A DNA stretch of 60,398 nucleotides from an uncultured Clostridium sp. (GTDB lineage: Bacteria > Bacillota > Clostridia > TANB77 > CAG-508): the NCBI GenBank assembly GCA_947641575.1, contig CANRQN010000007.1, positions 1 through 60,398 on the forward strand. Reading direction: 5' to 3'. Position numbers and translations under genes: made by a program. The notes under the pieces were generated by a model. That model worked only from the letters and a program-made list of their open reading frames with translations. It ran no database searches and had not been told where the DNA came from. Below, one piece after another: positions 9,120-20,644 of this stretch. Each line of letters begins with the position of its first letter. The first letter of the stretch is position 1.

Positions 9120-9527
9120 TTATCTCTTACTAAATTGTGGAGCTTTTCTTGATTTCTTAAGACCGTATTTTTTTCTTTCTTTCATTCTTGGATCTCTTGT
9201 TAAGAATCCTTTTGATTTTAATACTGGTCTATATTCTTTATTTGCTTCATTTAATGCTCTTGCTATTCCATGACGGATTGCTCCTGCTTGACCTGTAAAT
9301 CCTCCACCCTTAACTGTACATAATACATCATATTTATTTAATGTATCTGTTGTAACTAATGGCTGTCTAACTATAACTTTAAGTGTTTCTAGTCCTAAAT
9401 ATTCATCTATATCTTTAGAATTAATAGTTATTTTTCCTGTACCTGGAACTAATCTTACTCTTGCTATAGAGCTTTTTCTTCTTCCTGTACCATAAAACAT
9501 TATTTTTTCTGAACTTGCTTTAGGCAT
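9120..9527 (-). CDS. rpsI: 30S ribosomal protein S9
   Basis: Full-length S9 (135 residues). Conserved features are [18 protein letters not shown] near the N-terminus, [19 protein letters not shown] in the middle and the basic C-terminal tail ending [12 protein letters not shown] that reaches the ribosomal P site. GGAGG precedes the ATG. It is the second gene of the rplM-rpsI operon, 14 bases after rplM. An out-of-frame CGG (TAC GGT, near 9168) is read normally, and there is no in-frame CGG. Confidence 0.99.
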   Translation of the reverse strand: MPKASSEKIMFYGTGRRKSSIARVRLVPGTGKITINSKDIDEYLGLETLKVIVRQPLVTTDTLNKYDVLCTVKGGGFTGQAGAIRHGIARALNEANKEYRPVLKSKGFLTRDPRMKERKKYGLKKSRKAPQFSKR

Positions 9528-9541
9528 TTATTTTTCCTCCT

Positions 9542-9976
9542 TTAAAATTCCCATACTTCTGGTTTTTGTGCTTGGTTTTCATGTTCGTTTCCTGCATATA
9601 CTCTTAGTTTTTTTATTGTTTCTCTTCCTAGAGTATTGTGTGGAAGCATTCCTTTTATTGCAAGCATCATTGCTTTTTCTGGATTATTCTTTAGCATATC
9701 TTTTGCTGAGGTTTCTTTCATTCCTCCGATATATCCTGAATGATGTCTATAAACTTTTTGATTTAATTTATCACCTGTTAAAATTACTTTACTACAATTG
9801 ATAACAATTACATGATCTCCAACATCTAAATTTGGTGTAAATGTTGGTTTGTGTTTTCCTCTTAGTAATCTTGCAGCTTCTGTTGCGACTCTTCCTAGAG
9901 GTTTACCTTCTGCATCAATTATATACCATTTTCTAACGATTTCGTCTTTTTTTATACTATATGTTGTATTATTCAT
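9542..9976 (-). CDS. rplM: 50S ribosomal protein L13
   Basis: L13, 144 residues, with the conserved [29 protein letters not shown] and [20 protein letters not shown] segments. It is an early assembly protein of the large subunit. First gene of the rplM-rpsI operon; AGGAGG-like site ahead of the ATG at 9976. ATC GGA inside YIGGMK contains an out-of-frame CGG and is not shifted. Confidence 0.99.
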   Translation of the reverse strand: MNNTTYSIKKDEIVRKWYIIDAEGKPLGRVATEAARLLRGKHKPTFTPNLDVGDHVIVINCSKVILTGDKLNQKVYRHHSGYIGGMKETSAKDMLKNNPEKAMMLAIKGMLPHNTLGRETIKKLRVYAGNEHENQAQKPEVWEF

Positions 9977-9999
9977 GGCAACTAATTTCCTCCATTCTA

Positions 10000-10077
10000 A
10001 TTCTTCTATTTAAAATAACGCAAAAGTTTGTAGTTTACCGGGGAGTAACTACTATTTTTACATATTTTATCATAATA
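10000..10077 (-). promoter_or_regulatory. Possible L13 leader (autoregulatory 5' UTR)
   Basis: The 5' region of rplM holds a compact GC-richer hairpin at 10030-10052 (GTAGTT ... AACTAC around a CCGGGGAG core) in otherwise AT-rich sequence. Low-GC Firmicutes often carry a structured L13 leader at this place. I see the hairpin and its position; the family assignment is inferred. Confidence 0.35.
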
Positions 10078-10156
10078 CTTAGATATTTTAATATATTTTT
10101 TAGTATTTGTCAAGACTTACGTATGATTTTCTTCAATTTGCATATATCTATTTTTA

Positions 10157-10717
10157 TTAGCTCTTAATTATTAATTTATTTCTTAGTTCTATTGTGTCTG
10201 GATGTATTAACCTACCTTTTTTTACCGACTTTTGTATAGTGAAGTCCAATACAAATAATATTGCTTTATCTAAATCCTTTTTTGTAAGTTCTCTTAATTC
10301 CTCCACTTCTGGATAATCCCTGTTTTCTTCTATCTTATCTGCCAAATAAATTATTTTTGCAAATGTATCCATATCTTTATTTCCTGTTGTGTGATACTCT
10401 ATAGCTTTTTGAGTCTTTTCGCTTATATTAAATAATTCTTTAGCAATTGCTGCTCCTAATTTAGAATGTAAAAGACTAACTTGCTCTTTTTCTATTTCAT
10501 CTGGAATTATTTTGTATTTTTTTAAAGCTAGTTCTATCTCTTCTTTTGAAAGCTCTTTTGCTATATCATGTACTAATCCTGCAAATTCTACTTCTTCTTC
10601 ATTTTCTCCATAAGCTCTTCCAAGCTCTTTTGCCGCTTTCATTGCTCCTAACGAATGTTTATATCTCTTCTGTGTTAAATTCTCTTTCAGATACTTTTTT
10701 GCTTCTTCTATATCCAT
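10157..10717 (-). CDS. yqeK: YqeK-type HD-domain diadenosine tetraphosphate hydrolase
   Basis: 186-residue HD-domain protein with the YqeK order: KRYKHSLGAMKAAKELG, the metal-binding FAGLVHDIAKELS, LLHSKLGAAIAKE, IEYHTTGNKDMDTFAKIIYLADKIEENRDYP. YqeK enzymes cleave Ap4A symmetrically. Usually next to nadD or rsfS; here neighbours are a membrane glycosyltransferase and rplM. Two out-of-frame CGGs (TCG GTA, GCG GCA) are not shifted. Confidence 0.93.
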   Translation of the reverse strand: MDIEEAKKYLKENLTQKRYKHSLGAMKAAKELGRAYGENEEEVEFAGLVHDIAKELSKEEIELALKKYKIIPDEIEKEQVSLLHSKLGAAIAKELFNISEKTQKAIEYHTTGNKDMDTFAKIIYLADKIEENRDYPEVEELRELTKKDLDKAILFVLDFTIQKSVKKGRLIHPDTIELRNKLIIKS

Positions 10718-10726
10718 ATTTTTCTC

Positions 10727-11974
10727 CTACTCTTCTTTCAAACTTTTTTGTGTTCTCTTTTTTAAATTAATTAAAAAGCTAATATTTAAAAGTATTATTA
10801 TTGCGAAATTTATAATTCCAACATACCTTATATTTATAAAGTTTAGCTCTCCTATAGATAAATAAACTACATATGTATAAAGTGAGCATAAATTTACTCC
10901 TATTGGTACATAGATTTTCTTTCTTCCATTTAATATAAAATATATTACACTTATTATATCTGCTGCAAACATATATCTATCATGCATATATGGTAAGAAA
11001 AATGTCGCAATCATGATAGACCAAAGTGCCCCCTCTATTATTAGTTTACTATCAAAATTTACTTTTCTTGCTATTACATATATTGCAACTCCTAGAAATA
11101 TTAATCCTGTAATTATTATCATTATCTTTGGTAAATATTCATATGGAGTTAATATTTCGTTAAGTTTATTTATTGGGTCGCAAAATATATTATATACTCC
11201 TGGGAAATTCATACTTACAAATTTACTATACTCACCTGCTTGACTTATATATACACTAATACAGTTCCAGATGGATTTTCCAAATATCACTGCTGGTAAG
11301 CACATAATAAAATTCATAATTGGCAGTATGAAAAAATAATATATATTTTTAAGCTTTGTTTTACTTAAAAAATATAAAACATATACTGGAAGTACAAATA
11401 CAAACTGAAGCTTAAATGCAAAAGAAATTCCTAAAAATATAAATGATTTGAAATATCTTTCTTTTACTAAATAAATTAATGATATTATTATAAATGATAC
11501 ATATATACTATCACATTGCCCCCAAAATGATGAATTTATTACTACTGTTGGCAAAAGTAATATGATTCCATATACAGATAAACCTATATATTTATTATAT
11601 CTATCTTTTAGTAATTCTTTCACAAGTTTTGCTGAAGAAAAAGCTAATATATAATCAAATACAATTGAAATCACTTTTATTGATACTACAGGATTAATTG
11701 GAATATATGTAAGAAGTGCAAGTATCGTTATGTATGGAGCATTATAATTTGAAATATCTAGTCCTATTCCTGAAAGCCCTCCTGCACCTTTTATATTATA
11801 AAACCACCTAAGTAAAAAAATTTTCATATCATTTGTTATAAAGTTAATTCCATAAATTCTTATAATAATTGAAATTATTGTAATTACAGAAAATCCTATA
11901 AAAAGGATTTCTTTTTGACTAATTTTTAATTTTTTTACATTTAATTCTTCTTTTGAATTATCTTCTTTACTCAT
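10727..11974 (-). CDS. Membrane glycosyltransferase of the GT-C type (DUF2029-like)
   Basis: 415 residues with about ten membrane helices. The motifs SSFWGQCDSIYVSFII in the middle and FFLPYMHDRYMFAADI near the C-terminus are typical of polyprenyl-phosphate-dependent mannosyltransferase-like GT-C proteins. A short cytoplasmic N-terminus is rich in K and E. It lies nine bases upstream of yqeK in the same direction and 12 bases after the lytic transglycosylase, so it belongs to a cell-envelope cluster. Sugar and acceptor cannot be told from the sequence. Confidence 0.8.
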   Translation of the reverse strand: MSKEDNSKEELNVKKLKISQKEILFIGFSVITIISIIIRIYGINFITNDMKIFLLRWFYNIKGAGGLSGIGLDISNYNAPYITILALLTYIPINPVVSIKVISIVFDYILAFSSAKLVKELLKDRYNKYIGLSVYGIILLLPTVVINSSFWGQCDSIYVSFIIISLIYLVKERYFKSFIFLGISFAFKLQFVFVLPVYVLYFLSKTKLKNIYYFFILPIMNFIMCLPAVIFGKSIWNCISVYISQAGEYSKFVSMNFPGVYNIFCDPINKLNEILTPYEYLPKIMIIITGLIFLGVAIYVIARKVNFDSKLIIEGALWSIMIATFFLPYMHDRYMFAADIISVIYFILNGRKKIYVPIGVNLCSLYTYVVYLSIGELNFINIRYVGIINFAIIILLNISFLINLKKRTQKSLKEE

Positions 11975-11986
11975 TTTCTTTTTTCC

Positions 11987-12544
11987 TTATTCATATAACT
12001 CTTTATACATCCTATAATTCTTAAGTATCTTTCTTACATAATTATTTGTTTCCTTATATGGAATATTTTCTATATCTGTTCCATCTGGTTTTATAATACC
12101 TTCTTTTATCCATCTTGCAACTGTACCTATTCCTGCATTATATGCTGCAATCGCTAAATTATAATTTCCATTATAATATTTAACAAGATTCGCAAAATAC
12201 TTTGTTCCAAGTTCTATATTTATATCTACATCATTTAAATCCATTTCTTCTATTCCAATTTCATTTGATACTTCTATTGCTGTCTTTTCCATAAGTTGCA
12301 TAAGACCTATTGCTCCACTTTGTGAAATACTATCCTTTTTAAAATTGCTTTCTGCCTTTATTAGTGCAAATATCCACTCTCTTTCTACATTATATTTTTC
12401 TGAATACTTATCTACATATTCTGAGTATGTGTCTGGGTAATATATTCTTAATATTTTTTCATATATATTAAATCCCTTAAATAGAAAAATCATAATTATA
12501 AATGCAATTAATATAATTAGTATTTTTATCTTCACAAAGCGCAC
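11987..12544 (-). CDS. Soluble-lytic-transglycosylase-like protein (SLT domain)
   Basis: 185 residues. An N-terminal membrane anchor (about 5-25) is followed by an SLT domain with the catalytic Glu in WIFALIKAESNF, then SQSGAIGLMQLM and NLAIAAYNAGIGTVARW. Such enzymes cut peptidoglycan glycan strands with anhydro-muramic ends, often at sporulation or division. It follows polA by 15 bases and may be read through from it. Confidence 0.95.
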   Translation of the reverse strand: MRFVKIKILIILIAFIIMIFLFKGFNIYEKILRIYYPDTYSEYVDKYSEKYNVEREWIFALIKAESNFKKDSISQSGAIGLMQLMEKTAIEVSNEIGIEEMDLNDVDINIELGTKYFANLVKYYNGNYNLAIAAYNAGIGTVARWIKEGIIKPDGTDIENIPYKETNNYVRKILKNYRMYKELYE

Positions 12545-12559
12545 TCCTTTTACTTAAAA

Positions 12560-15263
12560 TTATTTACATCCATACCAATCTTCTGCACTTGTTACTTCTG
12601 CAATTAGTGGAACTGATAATTTAGTAGCATTTTCCATTGAACTTTTTAGAATATCTATTGCTTCATTTTTTTCTTCTTCTGGAACTTCAAGTAAAAGTTC
12701 GTCATGTACTTGTAGTACAATCTTTGTTTTTAATCTCTTTTCTTCTATTTTTTTATTTACTTCTATCATAGCAATTTTCATTATATCTGCTGCTGTTCCT
12801 TGTATCGGCATATTTAGAGCCGCACGACTTCCAAATTGTCTTACCATAAAATTTTGTGATTTTAGCTCTGGTATGTTTCTTCTCCTTCCAAATATTGTGT
12901 TAACAAAACCATTTTCTTTTGCCTCTTCGTCTATTTTTTCCATAAATTCTTTTATTCCACTATATTTTTTAAGATACTCTTCTATATATTCTTTTGCTTC
13001 TTTTCTTGGCATGTGTAATTGTTCTCCAAGACCAAAGTCACTTATTCCATATACTATTCCAAAGTTTACTGCCTTTGCTTTTGTTCTTTCTTCACTTGTT
13101 ACTTCTTCTAATTTTTTATTAAAAACTTTTGATGCAACATCACGGTGAATATCTATTCCATCTTTAAATGCTTTAATCATATTTTCATCATTTGCAATAT
13201 GTGCAAATACTCTAAGCTCTATTTGCGAGTAGTCTGCATCTATAAATATTCTTCCCTTCTCTGGCTTAAATACTTTTCTTAAAAGTTTTCCTAGTTCAAA
13301 TCTAGTTGGAATATTTTGAAGATTTGGTTCTGCACTACTTATTCTTCCTGTCGCTGTAACTGTTTGATGGAAATATGAGTGGATTCTATTAGTTTTTGGA
13401 TTTATATATGGAAGCATTCCTTCTACATATGTTGAATTTAGTTTCACAAGTTGTCTATAATCTAATATCTCCCTAATAACAGGATGTTCATCTATTAATT
13501 TCTCTAGCACTTCTACATCTGTTGAATATCCACTTTTTTTCTTTTTCTGTACTGGAAGTTTTAAGTCCTCAAATAATACTTTTCCTAATTGTTTTGTTGA
13601 ATTTATATTAAATTCCTGCCCACACAAATTATATATCTTATTTGTTTTTTCTTCTATCTCTAGTTTTATTTTTCTTCCATATTCTATTAGTTCTTCTTTA
13701 TCAATCCATATTCCAGTATACTGCATTTCTGCGAGTACTTCTGCTGTAGGCATCTCAATATTTTGAAATAATTCCATACTTCCTTGTTTTTCTATCATAT
13801 CTTTTGTTAATAAGTATAGTTTATTTATAGCATATAAATATATACAAGCTTTTGTTTTCTCTTCTTCGCCATTTTCTTCTTGCATACTAAATAAATTTAG
13901 CTGTTTTTCTTTTTCTTCTTTTTTGATATATCTTGATAGCTCTAGGTTTAAATATCTTAAACTTAAAGTTTCTATGTCATACTTATTCTTTATTGAGTCT
14001 ATTATATATCCTGCAATTTCAATATCATAGCTTAAATTTCTTAAAGTTATTCCTAATTCTTTTAATAGTATATAATCTTGTTTTAATTTATATCCTATTT
14101 TTCTTATTGTATTATCTTCAAATGTTTCTTTAAATTCTCTTTTTATAATTTCCTTTTCTTTTATATAGTATACCTTATTTTCATAAGCTATACTTATACT
14201 TATTATTTCTTTTTTTATGATTTTTTCTTCTTCTTCGTCTTCTTTTGTATTTAGATAGTATATTATTTGTTTCTCTTTTTTTATTTTATCCTTTAACTTT
14301 TTTATATCTTGTTCTTTTAAATTTTCTATTATTTCTATTTCTTCAAGTGGATTTATTTCCTTTTCTTCATTTCTTAATGAAAATCTATCTATATATTTGT
14401 TAAACCTAAGCTTGGTAAATATTTCTAGTACCTTTTCTTTATCCCATTCTTTTCTTTCTAATTCTTTAATATCTTGATCTATTGGACTTTTTGTGTTTAT
14501 TGTTCCGTAATTCTTTTGAAAGAATAGCTGACTCTTTTCCAGCTAATAACTTTTCTCTTAACTTTCCCTTTATTTCTTCTGCTTTTCCGTGCTTCTATAT
14601 TCTCATACAATTTCTCTATTGTCTTATATTTCTTTATCATTCCTAAAGCAGTTTTTTCTCCTATTCCAGAAACACCTGGAATGTTATCTGATTTATCTCC
14701 CATTAAGCCTTTTACTTCTATTAATGCTCTTGGTTCTATTCCGTATTCTTCTTCTATTCTTTCTTTATTATAATCATCTTCTTCTGTTTTTCCTGCTTTT
14801 GTTCTTGGAATTCTTATTGTTATCTTATCTGTTGCAAGTTGGAAAGTATCTCTATCTCCCGATAAAATTGTTACTTCTATTCCTTTTCTTCCGTGCTTTT
14901 CCTGCTAATGTTCCAAGGATATCATCTGCTTCATATCCTTCTTTTTCTATTATTTTTATATTCATTGCATTTAGCACTTCTTTTATAAGAGGCATTTGAG
15001 CAGCTAATTCATCTGGCATGCCTTTTCTAGTCCCCTTATATTCACTGTACATTTTATGTCTAAAAGTAGGTAGCCTCATATCAAATGCAACTGCTATATA
15101 TTCTGGATTTAAACTATCTATTATCTTAAACATTATAGCTAAAAATCCATATACAGCATTTGTATATGTTCCGATCCTCAGTTTGTAACATATTGCTACC
15201 CATTATTCCATAAAATGCTCTATTTAATATGCTGTTTCCATCTATTAAAACTAGTCTTGACAT
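12560..15263 (-). CDS. polA: DNA polymerase I, four CGG frameshifts
   Basis: 899 residues after four +1 steps. Start ATG at 15261-15263 after GGAGG, opening MSRLVLIDGNSILNRAFYG. Shifts: CGG 15171-15173 (GAT C GGA, restoring TEDGTYTNAVYG), 14891-14893 (GCA C GGA, KAGRKGIEVTILSGDRD), 14587-14589 (GCA C GGA, IEAGKAEEIKGKL) and 14515-14517 (TTA C GGA, SKELGTINTKS). Domains: 5'-3' exonuclease (1 to about 290), a degenerate 3'-5' exonuclease region without the DxE motif, and the polymerase domain with DADYSQIELRVFAH, KAVNFGIVYG and LQVHDELLLEVP. Out-of-frame TCG GGA and TAC GGA inside the exonuclease are read normally. A 5' nuclease in three separate stop-ended pieces would be dead, so decoding must restore it. 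Confidence 0.96.
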
Positions 15264-15284
15264 GTACTTTCCTCCTTGATTAAA

Positions 15285-16623
15285 CTATCTTCCTTCTTCG
15301 TCTCCGTGATCTTCTGGTGCTACTGTGATTACCTTTTTCTTTTTTGCTATTTTAGATAATTCTTTTTTAAGCATCTTTACTTTGGCTGATTTACTTTTTA
15401 CAAATCTTAAATTTATTCCTTTTAATGTTCCTACTGTTTTAGCCCTATTTAACCTAGAAAGTTCTTCACGTTCATATTTTAATTGCTCTTCTAAAATTTT
15501 TCTTTTTATTTCATCAGGAATTTGCCTTTGTTCTGGATTATACCCATATAACACAGCAAGTCTATCTTGTATTCCAGACAAATATGCATCTGCCTCTTCG
15601 CTTAAAACCCTACAAATATGTACTTCTCTATCTCTTCCTTGTCTACGATTTACAAATAAGCTATCTTTCAATCCAAAAAATTCCGAAACATACTTTGATG
15701 GTAGATTATCTCTATGTAATGTAGAACATAAATATATTTCTCCATTTTGTACATCTGCGAATTGTCTCTGCATATGCTTTTTTATTCCTTCAAAAACAAT
15801 TATTCTTGCAGTTCCTATGCTTCTACTCCCTGGTGATGTTATATATGTATCTAGCTCTACAGAATTTTGAGTATTTGCATTATAGTACTTACTTTGGTCA
15901 AATGTTGGTTCTTCATATATTGTTAATCCACCTTTTTTTAGCATTTCCTCATATTCTACTTGTGAATGCATAAACTCCTCATACCCAGCTATAGATGGAT
16001 TCGCTGTTTGACCTGTGCTTACAAATTCTTGGAATATGTCTTGAGCTGTTGTCCAATAAAACTGTTCATATCTTGCTTGGATATCACTTCCTGTATTTTG
16101 CTGTATATATTCTGACATATACCTGTTCATTTTTTCTCTCAGTTCACTTTTTTCATGAAATCCATTTTCTTGCATTTCTTTTTCAATATATTCACTTATA
16201 CTTTGCACTTCTTGGTGTTCTGATAGCACTCTATCCCTTGCACATTCAAAAGCTTTTATCTTTATTTTATACATATCTAGCATGTCTTTTCTATATTGGT
16301 CATGATTTTCATATTGTGATTTTACATATTGTTTGTATCCCTCACCTGTTTTAAAATATTTTGTTATATCATTATATGTAAAAGGTTTTTGCCCTTGTGT
16401 TATGTATGTTGCAGCCTGTACTCTTCCTTCCTCATCTGTAGCTACTATAACACTATTTTCTCCTGAGTGTATATAGTCTGATATATCTTCACTTCCTGTT
16501 GTAAATAGTTGTCCGAACTCTCCCTTGTTTTTCCATTGTTTCTAAAACAACCTCTTCTAATGTTGCTATTTGTTCTAAATATTCTCTTTCATTATCCTTT
16601 GTGACTTCTACTACTTTAAACAT
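15285..16623 (-). CDS. Uncharacterised protein with GNAT-like segments, one CGG frameshift
   Basis: 445 residues after one +1 step at CGG 16513-16515 (GTT C GGA, giving QGRVGQLFTTGSEDIS). The ATG at 16623 follows AAGGAG, four bases after queH. Segments such as NSVIVATDEEGRVQAATYI and, later, EIYLCSTLHRDNLPSKYVSEFFGLK have the look of acyltransferase (GNAT) cores with a long helical insertion, but I cannot identify the family with confidence. The C-terminus is strongly basic then acidic (KKKKVITVAPEDHGDEE). Between queH and polA, same direction. Confidence 0.7.
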
Positions 16624-16626
16624 AGT

Positions 16627-17199
16627 TTATCTCCTTTCTAAATTTATACTATCTAAATTCTTATTTTTAGTGCGCAAATATCTATCTTCCTCTGAAAATA
16701 CACATCCGCAATATTTTTGCATATACAATCCTAGTTCTCTTGCTTTAGCTTGTCCTTCTCTAAAACTGACTCTAAAATCTCTATATAAAAATTGTATTCC
16801 ATATTTTTTTGCTAATTCTTCTCCTTGTTTTTTTAATACATCATGTTTTTGGTATGGACTTATTAAAAGAGTTGTAGAAACTGCATCATATCCATTTTCT
16901 TTTGCATATTCAAAAGTTTTTTCAAGCCTTACCTTATAGCAATACTTTTCGCATCTATTTTCTAAATCATCTATTACATTTTTGCAAAATTTTCTTAAAC
17001 CGTATTCTTCTTCAAATATAGCTTGTATCTTTATCATCTCTGAGTACTCTTTTAGTGTATCTCTTCTTGCTTTATACTCTGTATATGGATGAATATTTGG
17101 GTTATACCAGTACAAAACTGGTTCTATTCCTTCTTTTCTAAAAGTGTCTATGCATGATACACTACATGGTGCGCAGCATGTATGTAATAATAATTTCAT
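16627..17199 (-). CDS. queH: Epoxyqueuosine reductase QueH
   Basis: 190-residue DUF208/QueH protein. N-terminal LLLHTCCAPCSVSC carries the adjacent cysteines of the Fe-S/metal centre, WYNPNIHPYTEY follows, and the C-terminal QKYCGCVFSEEDR supplies the remaining cysteines. It makes queuosine in tRNA from epoxyqueuosine in bacteria that lack QueG. The length is normal. It lies upstream of the 15285-16623 gene, ending 3 bases before it. Confidence 0.96.
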   Translation of the reverse strand: MKLLLHTCCAPCSVSCIDTFRKEGIEPVLYWYNPNIHPYTEYKARRDTLKEYSEMIKIQAIFEEEYGLRKFCKNVIDDLENRCEKYCYKVRLEKTFEYAKENGYDAVSTTLLISPYQKHDVLKKQGEELAKKYGIQFLYRDFRVSFREGQAKARELGLYMQKYCGCVFSEEDRYLRTKNKNLDSINLERR

Positions 17200-17218
17200 T
17201 TAGATTCCTCATTTCTTG

Positions 17219-19091
17219 TTAGTTATATTTTAAAATTCCTCCATAATTATTTTGATATATAATTTCTGCATTGTTAAATAATATAAATTCCATTTTATCA
17301 TAAAATTTATTCTTTTTAAAGTATATTATATAATTGGATTTGCCTATTTTTCCTATAGCATCAATGTATTTTTTGTATAATACATATTGTCCCCCATATT
17401 TCAAGGCGTCCTCTTCTATCATTTCATCATGTTTTGTATATTCAAGTAAACTATATGCCCAATATATTTGTTCTTCATCTCCTATAATCTCTGTTTTTTC
17501 CTTGCTAAAATCAATAATTTCCTTTGCATATTTTAATATATTAATTTCTTCTTTTTCTAAATCTTTAGGTCTTTTTGCTATTATGTATTTATTTACTTCA
17601 AAAATCTCTGCTGGATTAATAATCCTTTCATTTTGATTACTTTTAGTTATTGGCATATTTATTAATATTGTACAAAGTATAATAAGGCTTGTGTATCCCG
17701 TAATTATTGCATAAGTTATCTTTTTATCCTTTTCAAAAATATATATTAATGATAAAAAACTAACGTATATTAAAATTACCCACAAGGCAAAATAGTTTTT
17801 CATAATAAAATATTCTGAGACTTTTCCAAGTATATTTCCAATAAGCAAAATACTTATAAATATTACTAAAGCTCCTATTAGTATTATATCAAATGAAAAT
17901 ATCTCTTTTTTCTTATATTTTTGTATCATATAGTATATTACAAGTGGTATAAAAGGTAATATATTTGAATAATAATTTGTGTATGTATATCCTTCTAGTG
18001 AAAAACTATTATTTAATATATTCGATGAATATCCAATAGCTATTTCTAAGGCATCTTTTGTATTATGGCAAAAAATATTATATATTCCTGGTGCTAAGTG
18101 ATATATATATCCTAAAATAAATGGTACTAGTAATGTTACTGATAAAATAATTATATTATCTTTGCAAAATACTTTTTTCTTTTTTCTATAATTATATATG
18201 CAAAAATATATCCAAAGAGCACTATATGTAAATGGTACAAACATATAATATGAACAAAATAGTCCAAAGTTCAAAAGTGCAAATATTATTAATATATAGT
18301 GAAATTTTAATTCTTCTTTTTCAAAATAATATATCATATGTATAATTGTGCATAATACTAATATTCCTAAGCTTAAATACTCAAAACCAAATAGCAAGCT
18401 GTTTAATGGATATCCCATCATAAAAATAATACTCACAACTAATGCTATTAATTTTGTATATCTGTTTTTAGCAAATTTTTCTAAAGCACTGTACATCATA
18501 ACGCCTGTCAAGAATAATATAAATATTCCAAAAGCAATAAATATATTATAATAGTCTACTTCGTCTAAACTTTCTGCAAAACACTTCATTATTAGTCCTG
18601 AATTAACATATGAACCTATTTTTCTTCCTTGTAAATCGTTATATATTTCATCTCCTGATGTAGCATTTAACAATGCATCTTCTTCTGCAAACATCTTAGA
18701 CGTTAAGTAATGTAATGATGGATCCCCTGTCTCATATTTTATACTAAGTGGAAAACCAAATTCCATATATGAAACTGCAAGTGTAGCAATTAAAATTATA
18801 CATATACATATTAATCCGTGTTTTATCCAATTTATATTTTTGTATTTCTCTTTTTTTGTAGATTATAAATCCCATTAGCACTGTAAAAACTGCATTTATA
18901 ATTGTAAGATTAAGAAGTGTAATTGGTACCACTATAAATGTTAGTATATAACAAACTAGTGCATTATAGCATAGTAGCATAACAAGTGCTATACTTATAA
19001 AACTAATAATATTTATTCTTTTATCTGTTTTCTTTATTAATATAAAAGTAATTAGTAATAAAATAATTGATATTACATATATTATCCCCAT
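17219..19091 (-). CDS. Multi-pass membrane protein, probably a GT-C-type envelope enzyme; one CGG frameshift
   Basis: 623 residues after one +1 step at CGG 18816-18818 (ACA C GGA, restoring DKTGLICICIILIATLAVSYMEFGF inside a membrane helix). About twelve membrane helices are followed by a soluble C-terminal part of some 180 residues. The extracytoplasmic loop after helix 5, with KYETGDPSLHYLTSKMF, resembles the acidic first loop of GT-C glycosyltransferases. It lies between queH and the next membrane gene, both in the same direction, and forms an envelope-polysaccharide-like set with 10727 and 19104. Exact product unknown. Confidence 0.75.
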
Positions 19092-19103
19092 ATTCTATTT
19101 CTC

Positions 19104-20644
19104 CTATTTTTCATATATATCAAACATATTTATTTCACCAGTTTTTTCATAATTTTGAATTACATAGTCTGTCACTTCATAAGGATGTTGCCAATTTTTC
19201 TTATATTCGTCTTTTCTAATAAGTAAAGTAAGGTTTGTTTTACTATCTAAATCTTCTATTATTCCGCTTCTCTCCATCTTTTCCTAAATTTCCTCTATTA
19301 AACATATCATAATTTTTGTTATAATTTTCCTCTGGTATCATATATATTGCTGCAATCGAATCTAAAATATATACTGTTTTTCCATTTTTTTCTTCTTCTT
19401 CAATAAAAAAATCTATCTCATTTATTCTTTCATATAAAGACTCGTCAATAGGTACATATTTAAAATGTTTTATATCTGTACGTAATTCATTACTTTGCAC
19501 ATATCCTATTATGAGATATATGGAATAGCAAATCGCAACAATTAGCAAAATTTTAGATAATGCTTCGAAATATATTTTTAATTCTTTTTTTAACTTTGTT
19601 TCTTTTTTACTTAAATATGTAAGAAATGCATATATAGAATATACAAATGAAATAACTGTGCATGCTGAGCCGATTACAAAATGTTCTTTATCTGCAATTG
19701 GTATTATTACAGCTATTGTTGCAATTGAATATACTAAAAGAATAGACAAATTTTTAAACCACTCTTTTTCTTCTAAGTCTTTTTTTATAAATGAAATCAT
19801 ATAAACTATAAACATTATAATTATTTGTACAGGTACTATTCCTGCAAGTATCCTTACAAAGTAATTATCCGATTTAAACAATGTAAAATAATTTACTTTG
19901 TTTGAAAATGTTGTAATTCCAATTATCGCATAGCTTATAAAATCTTCTAAAGTTCTACTTGCAATCAAGTAAATTATAAAAACTAAAACTGGAATTAATA
20001 CTCCAATTAATCTCGTTCCTATTGTTTTTAGGATTTCTTTCAGATTTTCTTTGTTTGCAATATCTAATATTTTATAAAATATAAATATAAAAGCAAAAAC
20101 AGCCCCTGAACTTTGTTTAAATAATATAGTGCAACCCGCTAAAATTCCAAGTAATATTTCTCTTTTAAAATTATAAACTAGCTTTTTGTCTTTATTTTTT
20201 AATTCAAAATACAATATAATTAACTGTATCAAAAATGATGACCAATTGTAGTCAAGGCAAAACATTTCTGAATATGTAAAAAACATACCGCATTATGAGC
20301 ATAAGCGATATTCCTTTATTTATTTTTAGTCTTAGAATTACTTTATATATTACAAATAAAATTGCAGAAACTTGGATGCATTCTAAAATTCTAAATATGA
20401 TTAACTCATTTCCAAATATTCTTAAAAAGATTGCGCAAATACATGGGAATAATGGTGTGAGAATTAAACTTATATCTCTATAAAGTACACCACCATCTGC
20501 AAGTACTCTTGAAAAATTATATAACCATATTTCATCTAAATTATTTATTCTTTGCACTAGTACAGAACCACTAACTAGTATAAGAAATCCTAAATATAAT
20601 AATACATTTTTAAGCTTTTCTTTATTTTTCATTTTAATCTCCAT
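19104..20644 (-). CDS. Membrane glycosyltransferase-like protein (GT-C), two CGG frameshifts
   Basis: 512 residues after two +1 steps: CGG 20288-20290 (ATG C GGT, restoring [15 protein letters not shown]) and 19264-19266 (AAG C GGA, restoring [16 protein letters not shown]). About ten membrane helices with the early loop [23 protein letters not shown] typical of ArnT/PMT-like glycosyltransferases, then a C-terminal extracytoplasmic domain. The start may be the second ATG (20632), which has GGAG at a better distance; the first overlaps the ruvB stop. It is co-directional with ruvB and overlaps it by a few bases. Confidence 0.8.
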